Origin: Flavobacteriales bacterium UBA7519 | Lineage (GTDB): Bacteria > Bacteroidota > Bacteroidia > Flavobacteriales > Weeksellaceae | DNA: 22,738 bases | Reading direction: 5' to 3' | Assembly: GCA_002476905.1 (NCBI GenBank) | Contig: DLND01000176.1 | Location: forward strand, 1-22,738 | In this document: positions 15,935 through 22,738 of the stretch, one piece after another | Position numbering within the stretch: position 1 is the first letter of the stretch | Layout of the letters: each line of letters starts with the position of its first letter | The notes under the pieces: model-generated | What the model saw: only the letters and a program-made list of their open reading frames with translations | Database searches by the model: none | Told to the model about the DNA's origin: nothing | Program-made: the position numbers and the translations under genes

Positions 15935-17449
15935 ATGGCTACTCCTGCTGAAAAACTTGCTGCGTCACTAGAGGTTCTTAAGGAACTACAAGATAGAGGT
16001 GTTACGGCTATACGATCAAATGATATTACCCGTACTCATAGGGAAAGACTAACTAATGGAGGATTTCTACAAGAAGTAATGAAAGGTTGGTATATCCCGA
16101 CAAGACCAGATGAGACTGTAGGTGAAAGTACAGCTTGGTTTACCTCATATTGGGATTTTTGTGCAGCTTACCTGACCGAAAGATTTGGCGATGATTGGAG
16201 TTTGTCGCCGGAACAGTCCCTGCATTTGTACGCCGGAAATCAAACTGTACCGACCCAACTTCTTGTCCGGGCAACCAAAGCAAGAAATCAGGTCACTAAT
16301 CTTCTACACGGCACATCCATATTTGAAGTAAGGGCAAACCTTCCAGGAAAAAATGATTTTTTCATAGACAGCCACGGGTTAAGGCTTTTTTCGTTACCGT
16401 CTGCATTGATAAACAGCTTTGAGGATTTCTATGTCAGAAATCCTGTCGATGCACGTACCGTACTGGCAACTTTTAGCGATGCATCTAGCATCTTAGAACT
16501 TTTACTTGACGGTGGACATAGTGTTATTGCCGGAAGAATTAGCGGTGCTTTCCGGAATATTGGAAGAGATAGGATAGCAGATGATATTTTGAAAGGTATG
16601 ACCGCGGTCGGATACAACGTACGGGAACAAGACCCATTTACTGAACAAAGTCCAGTTATCCTTAGCCATCGTGAATTGTCTCCATATGTAATTAGATTGA
16701 AACTGATGTGGCAAAATATGAGAGATACCGTCATCACTAATTTGCCTCCAGTACCTGGACTGCCTGAAGATAAGGAAGCTTATTTGAAACAAGTAAAAGA
16801 TAACTATACAAAGGATGCCTACAACTCTTTGTCCATTGAGGGATACCGAGTGAGCATTGAATTAATTGAACGTGTCCGTTCCGGGCAATGGGAACCTGAA
16901 CATAATGAGCACGACCGTCAACAACGTGATGCAATGGCTGCAAGAGGATATTGGCAAGCCTATCAGGAGGTGCTGAAAAGCATTGAGAAGATATTGGATG
17001 GTGCTAATCCAGGTGAAGTAACAGATTACGATCACGCGACATGGTATCTTCAGATGTTTGCACCAAGTGTATCAGCAGGGATTTTGAAAGCATCTGACCT
17101 GGCAGGATATAGGAATCAGCCTGTTTTTATCAGAAGGTCGCAGCACGTTCCGCCAAGTGCTGATGCTGTTCGTGATCTTATTCCAGCATTTTTTGAATTA
17201 CTTGCCAATGAAAAACATGCCGGAGTACGTGCTGTTCTGGGGCATTTTATTTTTGTATATATACATCCTTATATAGATGGGAATGGCAGGATCGGACGTT
17301 TTCTCATGAACACGATGTTGGCATCAGGCGGTTATCCCTGGACAGTCGTTCCACTAGAAAGAAGAAGCGAGTATATGGCTTCTTTGGAAACTGCAAGTAC
17401 GCAACAGGACATTGGGCCATTTTCAAAATTCATAGCCAGTTTGATTTAA
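15935..17449 (+). CDS. Fic-family AMP-transferase with N-terminal AbiEi-like winged helix
   Basis: A 504-residue protein. Residues about 10-60 form a winged-helix-like segment ending EVMKGWYIPTRPDE, the signature of AbiEi-type antitoxins of type IV toxin-antitoxin systems; about 65-250 resembles the rest of that antitoxin. The C-terminal half is a Fic domain with the full active-site loop HPYIDGNGRIGR (444-455, catalytic His444). An inhibitory helix motif SLSIEG (Ser298 to Glu302-Gly303) precedes it, as in class II Fic proteins, so activity is probably self-restrained. Fic proteins usually move AMP from ATP onto a target hydroxyl. The gene is visibly GC-richer than its neighbours, suggesting separate acquisition. 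It is a single-gene unit with its own repeat-bearing promoter and terminator. Confidence 0.9.
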   Translation: MATPAEKLAASLEVLKELQDRGVTAIRSNDITRTHRERLTNGGFLQEVMKGWYIPTRPDETVGESTAWFTSYWDFCAAYLTERFGDDWSLSPEQSLHLYAGNQTVPTQLLVRATKARNQVTNLLHGTSIFEVRANLPGKNDFFIDSHGLRLFSLPSALINSFEDFYVRNPVDARTVLATFSDASSILELLLDGGHSVIAGRISGAFRNIGRDRIADDILKGMTAVGYNVREQDPFTEQSPVILSHRELSPYVIRLKLMWQNMRDTVITNLPPVPGLPEDKEAYLKQVKDNYTKDAYNSLSIEGYRVSIELIERVRSGQWEPEHNEHDRQQRDAMAARGYWQAYQEVLKSIEKILDGANPGEVTDYDHATWYLQMFAPSVSAGILKASDLAGYRNQPVFIRRSQHVPPSADAVRDLIPAFFELLANEKHAGVRAVLGHFIFVYIHPYIDGNGRIGRFLMNTMLASGGYPWTVVPLERRSEYMASLETASTQQDIGPFSKFIASLI

Positions 17450-17510
17450 AATTTATTTTGCTCCAGGGTAATTAAGGGGATTTAAATATTGGGATTTAAT
17501 GCCTTTATTC

Positions 17511-17542
17511 AGAGCAATCTTGTTTTGCTCTTTGATTTTTTT
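17511..17542 (+). terminator. Intrinsic terminator of the Fic gene
   Basis: A perfect 7-bp stem AGAGCAA/TTGCTCT (17511-17517 and 17525-17531) with a 7-nt loop, followed after TTGA by seven T. It lies 61 nt after the Fic stop codon. Confidence 0.65.
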
Positions 17543-17624
17543 CACAATAAATTGATATTTGTTTATCAGACATTTCAAATTTCAACCCCCTTTTTTTCAA
17601 AAAAATATTGATTTCTTCTATTGT

Positions 17625-17960
17625 CTATGAACCAAAACCTCTCATCACGGTTAATTTTTCCTTTTTAATTTTGACCAACTGCAAGATGGTTTCTATTTCT
17701 CGAAATTTCAGTTCTTCTTTAACCCTTAATCTCAATGGATGAGTATCAATAGAAGTATTAAATATTGTCTTGCTCAAAGTATCTTTACTTAGTAAAATAG
17801 AATATTCAATGTTATATTTTTCAGTGGTCTTATCGTCGATCGCATAATTTTCAAACTCGATTGCTGTTGTATTTAAAATTTGTGCAAGCTCATTTGTTGA
17901 TTCACAATTGCTTGTGATTTTAATTTTATTCGAAAGAAAATGAATTTGTATTGTTTTCAT
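17625..17960 (-). CDS. Hypothetical protein, 111 residues
   Basis: A 111-residue protein beginning MKTIQIHFLSNKIKITSNCE with an N-terminal beta-hairpin-like stretch, a helical NELAQILNTTAIEFENYAI, and a charged C-terminal helix KVKEELKFREIETILQLVKI-like ending in VMRGFGS. No signal peptide or membrane helix. It converges with the Fic gene. I do not recognise a family; it is not related to the repeated short gene. The start at 17958-17960 is preceded by an A-rich leader, which is normal here. Confidence 0.6.
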   Translation of the reverse strand: MKTIQIHFLSNKIKITSNCESTNELAQILNTTAIEFENYAIDDKTTEKYNIEYSILLSKDTLSKTIFNTSIDTHPLRLRVKEELKFREIETILQLVKIKKEKLTVMRGFGS

Positions 17961-18361
17961 TTTAGCATTTTGATTTTAATGTAAAACACGAATATTCAAT
18001 CAGTTTGGAAGACAATATTTAACAAATCTGTTCAAGGCTGCAATAGTTTATTCTTATTGTCAGTCTTAATATCTCTTTTGGGAGCTAAGTTTATTCATAA
18101 AAAGGCATCTCTTTAGGAGCGTCACTGCAAAAAAAATATTTTGTCCCATTTAACTCTCTCGATGGCAAACCTCTTATTAAACCCTACATCTAATAGTATA
18201 TTAAAATTAGATTTAGACTGTATTTATTTTTTTTCGGATTAAACTAAATATTTTTAGGAAATTCTTATTAAATTTACAAAAAAGATATATATAATTTGCA
18301 TTTCCACTTAGATCTCTTTTGAATTGATTTTTCAAAACTACTAACCATAAAACTAAATTAT
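17961..18361. other. AT-rich spacer before the toxin array
   Basis: About 400 nt with no gene on either strand. It should hold the promoters of the leftward 111-residue gene and of the rightward toxin array. An AT-rich TATATAATTTG near 18286-18297 is close to, but not an exact match of, the TAnnTTTG box. Confidence 0.5.
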
Positions 18362-18922
18362 ATGAAAAAGAAATTTTTATTCTTGTCCATGATTTTAATT
18401 TGTGCACAGCGAATCTTAGGACAGACAGCAGCAGAAGTCTTAGAGAGCGGTGTACCTGTAGAGAGGGGACATCGCCTGTTTCTAAAATATGATATATCGG
18501 ATAAAATTTTAAAGGTTGATGCTGCAAAAAAAGATCAAGATGCTGATTTTACGGCTTTAGAAGATTCACTGACCTTTTTAGTTCGAAAAAATGCAGTTAA
18601 TATTTATTTAAAACCATTGAACCCACTTAATTACTCTTATAATACAGAAACAAAAATTATTATTGATCCTATCAATGAAGCAGTATTTGGACATGAATAT
18701 ATTCATGCTTACCACCGTTATTTAGGATTAGCTTTAAAATATGGATCCAAATACAGTGATTATACTGAATCTTCTGCTTATCATTTCACTATAAATTTAT
18801 TAAAGTCACATGGTCAAGATTATAGTGGATTTTTAAATCAATTTTATAATTATGGCGGAAAATTTCCAGGAATTTTTAATTGGACAGATGCTATAAAAAA
18901 TATCGTGAATTTTAAAAAATAG
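18362..18922 (+). CDS. Secreted metallopeptidase-like toxin (HEYIH)
   Basis: A 186-residue protein with a signal peptide (MKKKFLFLSMILI, cleavage near ILGQ). The central motif GHEYIHAYH (110-118) is a HExxH zinc site (His111, Glu112, His115) with Glu136 in YTESSAY as a possible third ligand, resembling the small metallopeptidase toxins (M91-like) of polymorphic toxin systems. It is 3 nt upstream of a lipoprotein gene that is probably its immunity protein, and it heads an array with two more toxin/immunity pairs. The segment after the signal (ESGVPVERGHRLFLKYDI) may come from the start of a larger secreted protein, which would make this an internal-deletion product; that is a guess. Confidence 0.75.
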   Translation: MKKKFLFLSMILICAQRILGQTAAEVLESGVPVERGHRLFLKYDISDKILKVDAAKKDQDADFTALEDSLTFLVRKNAVNIYLKPLNPLNYSYNTETKIIIDPINEAVFGHEYIHAYHRYLGLALKYGSKYSDYTESSAYHFTINLLKSHGQDYSGFLNQFYNYGGKFPGIFNWTDAIKNIVNFKK

Positions 18923-18925
18923 GTT

Positions 18926-19396
18926 ATGAAAATTTTTGTCAGTTTGTTTTATCTTATTTACATAGTATATAGTTGTGAGCCTGTTAAAAATCAAGAAAAA
19001 GAAGTAGTTAGTGTTACTTATGAAAGCAACAAAATTGTAAATCATTTAAGCGAAAATTATTATATTCTTGATTCTCGATTTAAACATCCTGGAAGATATA
19101 GTTTGATGATGTCTAAAAATGAAATTTTTTCTATTAAAAAAAAGATTTTAGATGATAAATTTTATAAATTAAATGATTCTTTAAATTTTGTGAAATCTTG
19201 TAAAACAGGATGTAAATCAATTATTGAAATACAATATAAGTCTGGAAGAAAACAATACTTTGTATTTGATAATTACAACTATAAAAATAATTTTAATAAT
19301 TGGGATTATAAAAAAATAGTCAATTTAGAGGAATATATTGCAAAATTAATGATGAGTAAAAAATTTGATCCTGATCCCATAAATGTCAAGTTTTAG
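18926..19396 (+). CDS. Lipoprotein, probable immunity protein to the HEYIH toxin
   Basis: A 156-residue protein with a lipoprotein signal: MKIFVSLFYLIYIVYSC, lipid-bearing Cys17. The mature part is lysine- and tyrosine-rich with a paired cysteine motif SCKTGC around residue 92-97 and no known enzymatic motif. It begins 3 nt after the toxin stop. The lipid anchor implies protection in the periplasm or at the membrane, so its toxin probably acts there. Overall shape resembles the immunity candidate at 20182-20625 (short N-terminal strand pair, LS/MSxNE segment, Cys pair). Immunity role is inferred from position only. Confidence 0.65.
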   Translation: MKIFVSLFYLIYIVYSCEPVKNQEKEVVSVTYESNKIVNHLSENYYILDSRFKHPGRYSLMMSKNEIFSIKKKILDDKFYKLNDSLNFVKSCKTGCKSIIEIQYKSGRKQYFVFDNYNYKNNFNNWDYKKIVNLEEYIAKLMMSKKFDPDPINVKF

Positions 19397-20185
19397 GTTA
19401 TTATAAATCCAGATCAAATTAGTTTCTGGGCAAGCGTCGGCAACGGTGCATTAGCAGGAGCAGGAAGTGGAGCTATTACTTCTATCATAAATGGACAGAA
19501 TTTCTTTGAAGGCTTATTAAAAGGTGCTGTAATTGAAGGTGCAATTGCAGGAATCTCATACACAATTAATTATTTTGCTAAGGGTTATGATAAGCCACAG
19601 TATACCACTACCGATGATGTAAATGCTGATGCTGGTGTTAGCTCTACTGATAGTAAAACAATGAATGAAAATATTATAAGAGCTCGTAGTAAAGTTGATG
19701 CGCAAATTACTAAAAATGCAAAAATTAATACTGAAGGAGTAGGTGTAAGTACTTCGGATGGTTATATGATTGGGGATAATGGAAAAGCAAATGTTTTAGG
19801 TAAAACTACACCCAATTTCCGTACAGGAAGGTCAGATATTTTATATTCAACAAAAGCGGCTTCAAATTATTCAATATTAGGTAGGGTAATGTCACACGAG
19901 ACCGCTCATGCTTATTCATATGCATTTGGTTTTCCAAAACTTGATATCGAAAAATCTAGAAGTTTTGATTCAACTTTAAATGATGTAGAACATCTTACCA
20001 TTCGTGAATTAGAATACACCTATGCTGCCAAAAACATAGTTTGGGCAAATATGAAAAATGGCTATACTTTAATGTCTGATATAAAAATGACAAAAGAATT
20101 ATTGCAACCTGCACAAAAATTTTTATATAATTTTCTATATAAGCAATTCTCTCCTATTTTTAATACAAATTATTTATATCCATGA
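19397..20185 (+). CDS. Orphan Rhs-type toxin tip with HETAH metallopeptidase domain
   Basis: The frame is open from just after the TAG at 19394-19396 but has no ATG until 19661. The part before that ATG encodes INPDQISFWASVGNGA and the glycine-rich linker ending GISYTINYF, which recurs in the next cassette, so I annotate the whole 262 codons. From Met at 19661 there is a toxin domain of 174 residues with SHETAHAYSYAFG (His79, Glu80, His83) and a later IRELEYTY that may give the third zinc ligand. It lacks the Rhs core, secretion signal and start codon for the linker, so it is probably a silent spare tip. If translated at all it would be from 19661. Its stop overlaps the immunity start by ATGA. 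Confidence 0.75.
   Translation, partial: VIINPDQISFWASVGNGALAGAGSGAITSIINGQNFFEGLLKGAVIEGAIAGISYTINYFAKGYDKPQYTTTDDVNADAGVSSTDSKTMNENIIRARSKVDAQITKNAKINTEGVGVSTSDGYMIGDNGKANVLGKTTPNFRTGRSDILYSTKAASNYSILGRVMSHETAHAYSYAFGFPKLDIEKSRSFDSTLNDVEHLTIRELEYTYAAKNIVWANMKNGYTLMSDIKMTKELLQPAQKFLYNFLYKQFSPIFNTNYLYP
19424..19560 (+). repeat. Conserved pre-toxin linker, first copy
   Basis: DNA encoding FWASVGNGALAGAGSG and SIINGQNFFEGLLKGA, about three quarters identical at nucleotide level to 20667-20800 over roughly 135 nt. Such a constant segment before variable tips is where homologous recombination swaps the tip of an Rhs-type protein. Confidence 0.7.
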
Positions 20186-20625
20186 AAAAGTTAATAGTAA
20201 TTTTATTTTATTTTATCTCTTTTCAATGTACTGTAAATCAGAAAAGGACTTCCGATTTTAAAATGCAGCAAATCTTTTACAATAAAGACAATGTTGTAAT
20301 TGATAATTTTATTTATGATAGCAAAACAGACATTTTGGTTGCTCACTTTAAAACTATTAAAATAAGACTTTCTGAAAATGAGAAGAGTGAAATTTTATCA
20401 TACTACAAAGAACTAGATACTAAAAATAGTTGTGTATGTGTACAACACGAAGATGGTTCAAGTACGAAGAGCAGTTTTTATTATAGTTATCCAAAAAATA
20501 AATGCGATTATTCAACAAATAAACATGAAATTGAAAAACATTTGCTACTAAATGTTAAAGTAATTAGATTTTTGAAAGAAAGCGCCGAATATAAAAAAAA
20601 CTTTTCAGAACCTGATGAATATTAG
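20182..20625 (+). CDS. Lipoprotein, probable immunity protein to the HETAH toxin
   Basis: A 147-residue protein with lipoprotein signal MKKLIVILFYFISFQC (Cys16). The mature part has IKIRLSENEKSEILSYYKEL and a SCVCVQHEDGSS segment. Start and toxin stop overlap in ATGA, which couples translation and would let the immunity gene be made from a transcript that is not productively translated as toxin. No enzyme motif. Immunity role is inferred from this tight coupling and from the lipid anchor shared by all three partner genes in the array. Confidence 0.65.
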   Translation: MKKLIVILFYFISFQCTVNQKRTSDFKMQQIFYNKDNVVIDNFIYDSKTDILVAHFKTIKIRLSENEKSEILSYYKELDTKNSCVCVQHEDGSSTKSSFYYSYPKNKCDYSTNKHEIEKHLLLNVKVIRFLKESAEYKKNFSEPDEY

Positions 20626-20666
20626 AATATATTACAAATCTTTATTTATTCTCTCACAAGTTATAT

Positions 20667-20800
20667 TTCTGGGCAAGCGTTGGGAATGGTGCTTTAGCGG
20701 GTGCCGGTAGTGGCGGAATAACTTCTATAATAAACGGACAAAATTTTTTTGAAGGATTAGTCAAAGGAGCTATCATTGGTGGTGTTATTGGTGGAATAAC
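20667..20800 (+). repeat. Conserved pre-toxin linker, second copy
   Basis: The second copy of the constant linker, encoding FWASVGNGALAGAGSG and SIINGQNFFEGLVKGA, in direct orientation to 19424-19560. The sequences on either side of the two copies are unrelated. Confidence 0.7.
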
Positions 20801-21437
20801 TTGGAAAATAGGTCAGATGGCAAATAAGTCAGATTCAAATTTAGAATATGCAGATTCTTCTCAAAATACTAATAATTCTACAACTAATAATTCAAATGTA
20901 AGCTCATCTTCAAATAGTTCTAGTGGTAATCAAGGAGATAAATTGAATTGGTTTAATAAAGAAAAAACTCCAAGTTTATATAAAGCGGCGGATCTAGATA
21001 AAAATGTTCCTGAAGGCACAGTAAGGATTTATACCCATGGTGCACCTGATCGATTAATAGGGCCAGACGGTATCGCTATTAAGACACCTGAACAATTTGA
21101 TAAAGTTCTAATGAAAAATAGTGAGGTTTGGCGGAATTATAAAGCTTCTGGCGGTACTATTAAAGTAGAATTAATGGCATGTCAAACTGGAAGGTGGGGA
21201 AATGGTATAGCAAGTAAATTATCTCAAGCGTTCAAAAATTCTGAATTCATTGCTCCTACTACTAAATTTTTTGCAACGACTTTCTCAAATGGATCAGTTT
21301 ATAGTGACATTGCGGGACGATTCAATATACTTAATCCAGGAAGATGGAATCATTTCATTGATGGTATTAATTTAACAGGAATATTTGATAAATATAAAAA
21401 CTTATGGCGACAATATCCATCAATAAAATGGCATTAA
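20667..21437 (+). CDS. Orphan Rhs-type toxin tip with caspase-like His/Cys dyad
   Basis: The conserved linker FWASVGNGALAGAGSG starts at 20667 with no start codon before it; the first ATG is at 20817, giving a 206-residue product. After a Ser/Asn-rich spacer (about residues 10-40 from that Met) the toxin domain shows IYTHGAPDRL (His74) and, after a strand, VELMACQTGRWG (Cys122). A His-Gly and a Cys after a hydrophobic strand is the dyad arrangement of clan CD cysteine peptidases (caspase, C80, CHAT-like), so I propose a cysteine peptidase toxin. Like the previous cassette it lacks a core and secretion signal. Confidence is good for an orphan tip, moderate for the catalytic class. Confidence 0.7.
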   Translation, partial: FWASVGNGALAGAGSGGITSIINGQNFFEGLVKGAIIGGVIGGITWKIGQMANKSDSNLEYADSSQNTNNSTTNNSNVSSSSNSSSGNQGDKLNWFNKEKTPSLYKAADLDKNVPEGTVRIYTHGAPDRLIGPDGIAIKTPEQFDKVLMKNSEVWRNYKASGGTIKVELMACQTGRWGNGIASKLSQAFKNSEFIAPTTKFFATTFSNGSVYSDIAGRFNILNPGRWNHFIDGINLTGIFDKYKNLWRQYPSIKWH

Positions 21438-21955
21438 TTTTAGTTGTGCTTTTATTTCAATGTAAAAAACCAGGTGCAGATGTAGCACATAAACTTATTA
21501 AAATAGATTCTATTCCAGTTTTGGAAAATCATGTGACCTCAGACACAATTATGACTACTGCAAAATTAGATGAATTTAAAAATGATGTCATTAACAAAGG
21601 GGACAATTACTCTTTTAGTATGCTTTCAATTGAACTTCATGCCCAGAATAAATTTGATGAGTTACTAAAATACTCATTGATAATGGGAAATCAGTTTAAA
21701 AAAGGTGATGGTTTTAACGAAGCATTCCTTTGTATGGTTGCTTTACACAACAATAATGTCTATGAAGATATCTCTGATTTTGAAAAAATACCTGAAGATG
21801 CAAAAGAAACTGCATTAAATTATTTAGAAAAAGGCGTGGCTCTAGGTGATATTAATAGTGCTTCCATGTTACAGGAAATCTATAGAAAGGGAATTGGGGT
21901 TAAGGTCAACGTTAAAAAAGCAGATGAATTGAAAAAGTTAATTGAAAAACAATAA
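21404..21955 (+). CDS. Lipoprotein with Sel1-like repeat, probable immunity protein
   Basis: A 183-residue protein starting at 21404, inside the toxin gene (34-nt overlap). An alternative ATG at 21428 loses the positively charged n-region (Lys8), so 21404 is preferred. Lipobox LLFQC puts the lipid on Cys20. The C-terminal third reads ALNYLEKGVALGDINSASML and IYRKGIGVKVNVKKADEL, a Sel1-like helical repeat of the sort known in some immunity proteins of polymorphic toxins. The Sel1 call is by pattern; the immunity role comes from the pairing with the cysteine-peptidase-like toxin. Confidence 0.7.
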   Translation: MATISINKMALILVVLLFQCKKPGADVAHKLIKIDSIPVLENHVTSDTIMTTAKLDEFKNDVINKGDNYSFSMLSIELHAQNKFDELLKYSLIMGNQFKKGDGFNEAFLCMVALHNNNVYEDISDFEKIPEDAKETALNYLEKGVALGDINSASMLQEIYRKGIGVKVNVKKADELKKLIEKQ

Positions 21956-22152
21956 GACTTTTTTATCAGTTATTTGTTACGCTATATCTTATATATTATA
22001 TCTTAAAAATAAAGTTAATATTGAACTATTGGGACAAATATTATTGCCAAATTAAAGTTGAAAAATTATTTTTAAATAATTTTTTACATTTTATTTTTTT
22101 TAATTCATATCCATTTTGAAATTTATAAATTAATATTATCCTGCTCTGCCAC
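21956..22152. other. AT-rich spacer after the toxin array
   Basis: About 200 nt, very AT-rich, with runs such as TATATCTTATATATTATATC and a stretch of T near 22088. No gene and no clear terminator hairpin. It separates the array from the GC-richer, structured DNA that starts near 22140. Confidence 0.45.
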
Positions 22153-22355
22153 AGCATTTTACATAATCGAAATTATACGCACACCCAACGCCAACGGGGA
22201 GTTCGTCCATATTGGTTTTGCCAGAAAAGCATTCCCCTCTAACAAGAGGGGTGTACGCAGGACGGGGTATGTATCATAGAAAATTCCGTTACGGCAAAAA
22301 CCAAAATTCCCTCACAAACCAGCAGTGCCTATAATTTGAGATTATGTAAAATGCT
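22153..22355. repeat. Nested inverted repeats (about 200 nt)
   Basis: The outer arms 22153-22176 and 22331-22355 are complementary over about 24 nt (AGCATTTTACATAATC with GATTATGTAAAATGCT, then AATTAT with ATAATT). Inside, 22211-22222 (ATTGGTTTTGCC) pairs with GGCAAAAACCAAAAT at 22293-22307, and the core has a perfect hairpin CCCCTCT-AACA-AGAGGGG at 22234-22251. Nested arms at three levels could be a MITE-like element, a recombination site or an RNA fold. No target-site duplication was seen. Confidence 0.55.
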
Positions 22356-22738
22356 TTCCTTGCAACGGGCAAAGCCCTTTTGCGCCACCGCCTTCCAACC
22401 GCCAGTGCAGTTATAATTTACAAGTCTTGTTATCCAATCGAAAACCAACAAAATCCCCACCACCCATTTAAGGATGCAGAAAAATGGTGCAGAGAGAGTA
22501 GGGATTTGCCAGTGGCTCCAGTATATTGCCATAGCATAAATGTGTGTTTATTTTTCATAGGAATTTATGCTATGGCAATACACTTCCACCACCGCGAACA
22601 GCAGTATTCCAGGCGGAAGAAAATTGCTTTCTCCATTTCAATATTTTCAGCACACACCAAAAAAAATTAAGTTTTATCGGCTAAAATTTTCAGTATTTTT
22701 TTGGCGCGTGCAGAAAATTCCCAAGCAAAGCATTTTCT
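22356..22738. other. Gene-free, GC-richer end of window
   Basis: Apart from the 18-bp inverted repeat at 22524-22580 I see no supported gene in the last 380 nt. Composition differs from the toxin array. A 96-codon + strand frame (22380-22670) and a 67-codon - strand frame cross the hairpin and have no protein-like features. The DNA may be the edge of a neighbouring mobile or conserved region. Confidence 0.4.
22524..22580. repeat. Perfect 18-bp inverted repeat
   Basis: TATTGCCATAGCATAAAT at 22524-22541 is matched exactly by its reverse complement at 22563-22580, with a 21-nt loop. There is no T run after it, so it is not an ordinary terminator. The short frames over it are not convincing genes. 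Confidence 0.7.

Noticed and set aside
22329..22670. Overlapping frames of 67 (-) and 96 (+) codons at the window end
   Set aside because: Both run through the perfect inverted repeat and have no protein-like features.

Overview
The window looks like chromosome of a Bacteroidota species, most likely a flavobacterium of the Chryseobacterium/Elizabethkingia kind. The reasons are the AT-rich DNA, a SusC/SusD pair, a DUF6520-type small secreted protein, MauE/DoxX-type membrane protein, TAnnTTTG promoter boxes, and Rhs-type toxin tips paired with lipoprotein immunity genes. This placement is inference from gene content; no rRNA or tRNA is present to confirm it.

Left block (1-9079) is a secretion/uptake locus of two converging transcription units. 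On the + strand are a small lipoprotein, a MauE/DoxX-like membrane protein with a large extracytoplasmic domain, and a small four-cysteine secreted protein (DUF6520-like). On the - strand are a SusC TonB-dependent transporter, a SusD lipoprotein and a secreted S9 peptidase, packed with gaps of 12 and 2 nt. The two units meet at a terminator hairpin that overlaps the peptidase stop codon. I read it as a peptide-handling system: surface capture and import by SusCD, cleavage by the peptidase, and redox/disulfide chemistry by the MauE-like protein.

Middle block (about 9080-17960) is an accessory island. It opens with about 1 kb lacking genes that ends in strong RNA-like hairpins, followed by a small XRE regulator with a palindrome before its start. 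After that, unrelated cargo genes (an unknown small protein, an HEFGH zincin-like protein, a Ser/Thr kinase interrupted at a G8 run, a secreted protein, and an AbiEi-like/Fic fusion) are separated by four copies, most of them broken, of one short minus-strand gene. These copies are mosaic with each other. The Fic gene has a four-unit 24-bp repeat array in its promoter.

Right block (18362-21955) is an array of three toxin/immunity pairs: a secreted HEYIH metallopeptidase, an orphan Rhs-type tip with HETAH, and an orphan Rhs-type tip with a His/Cys dyad of caspase-like (clan CD) style. Each is followed at once by a lipoprotein, the last with a Sel1-like repeat. The two orphan tips keep the conserved glycine-rich pre-toxin linker but have no usable start codon before it, so they look like stored alternative tips for an Rhs gene elsewhere.

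The end of the window (21956-22738) has no convincing gene but carries a roughly 200-nt nested inverted-repeat structure and a perfect 18-bp hairpin.
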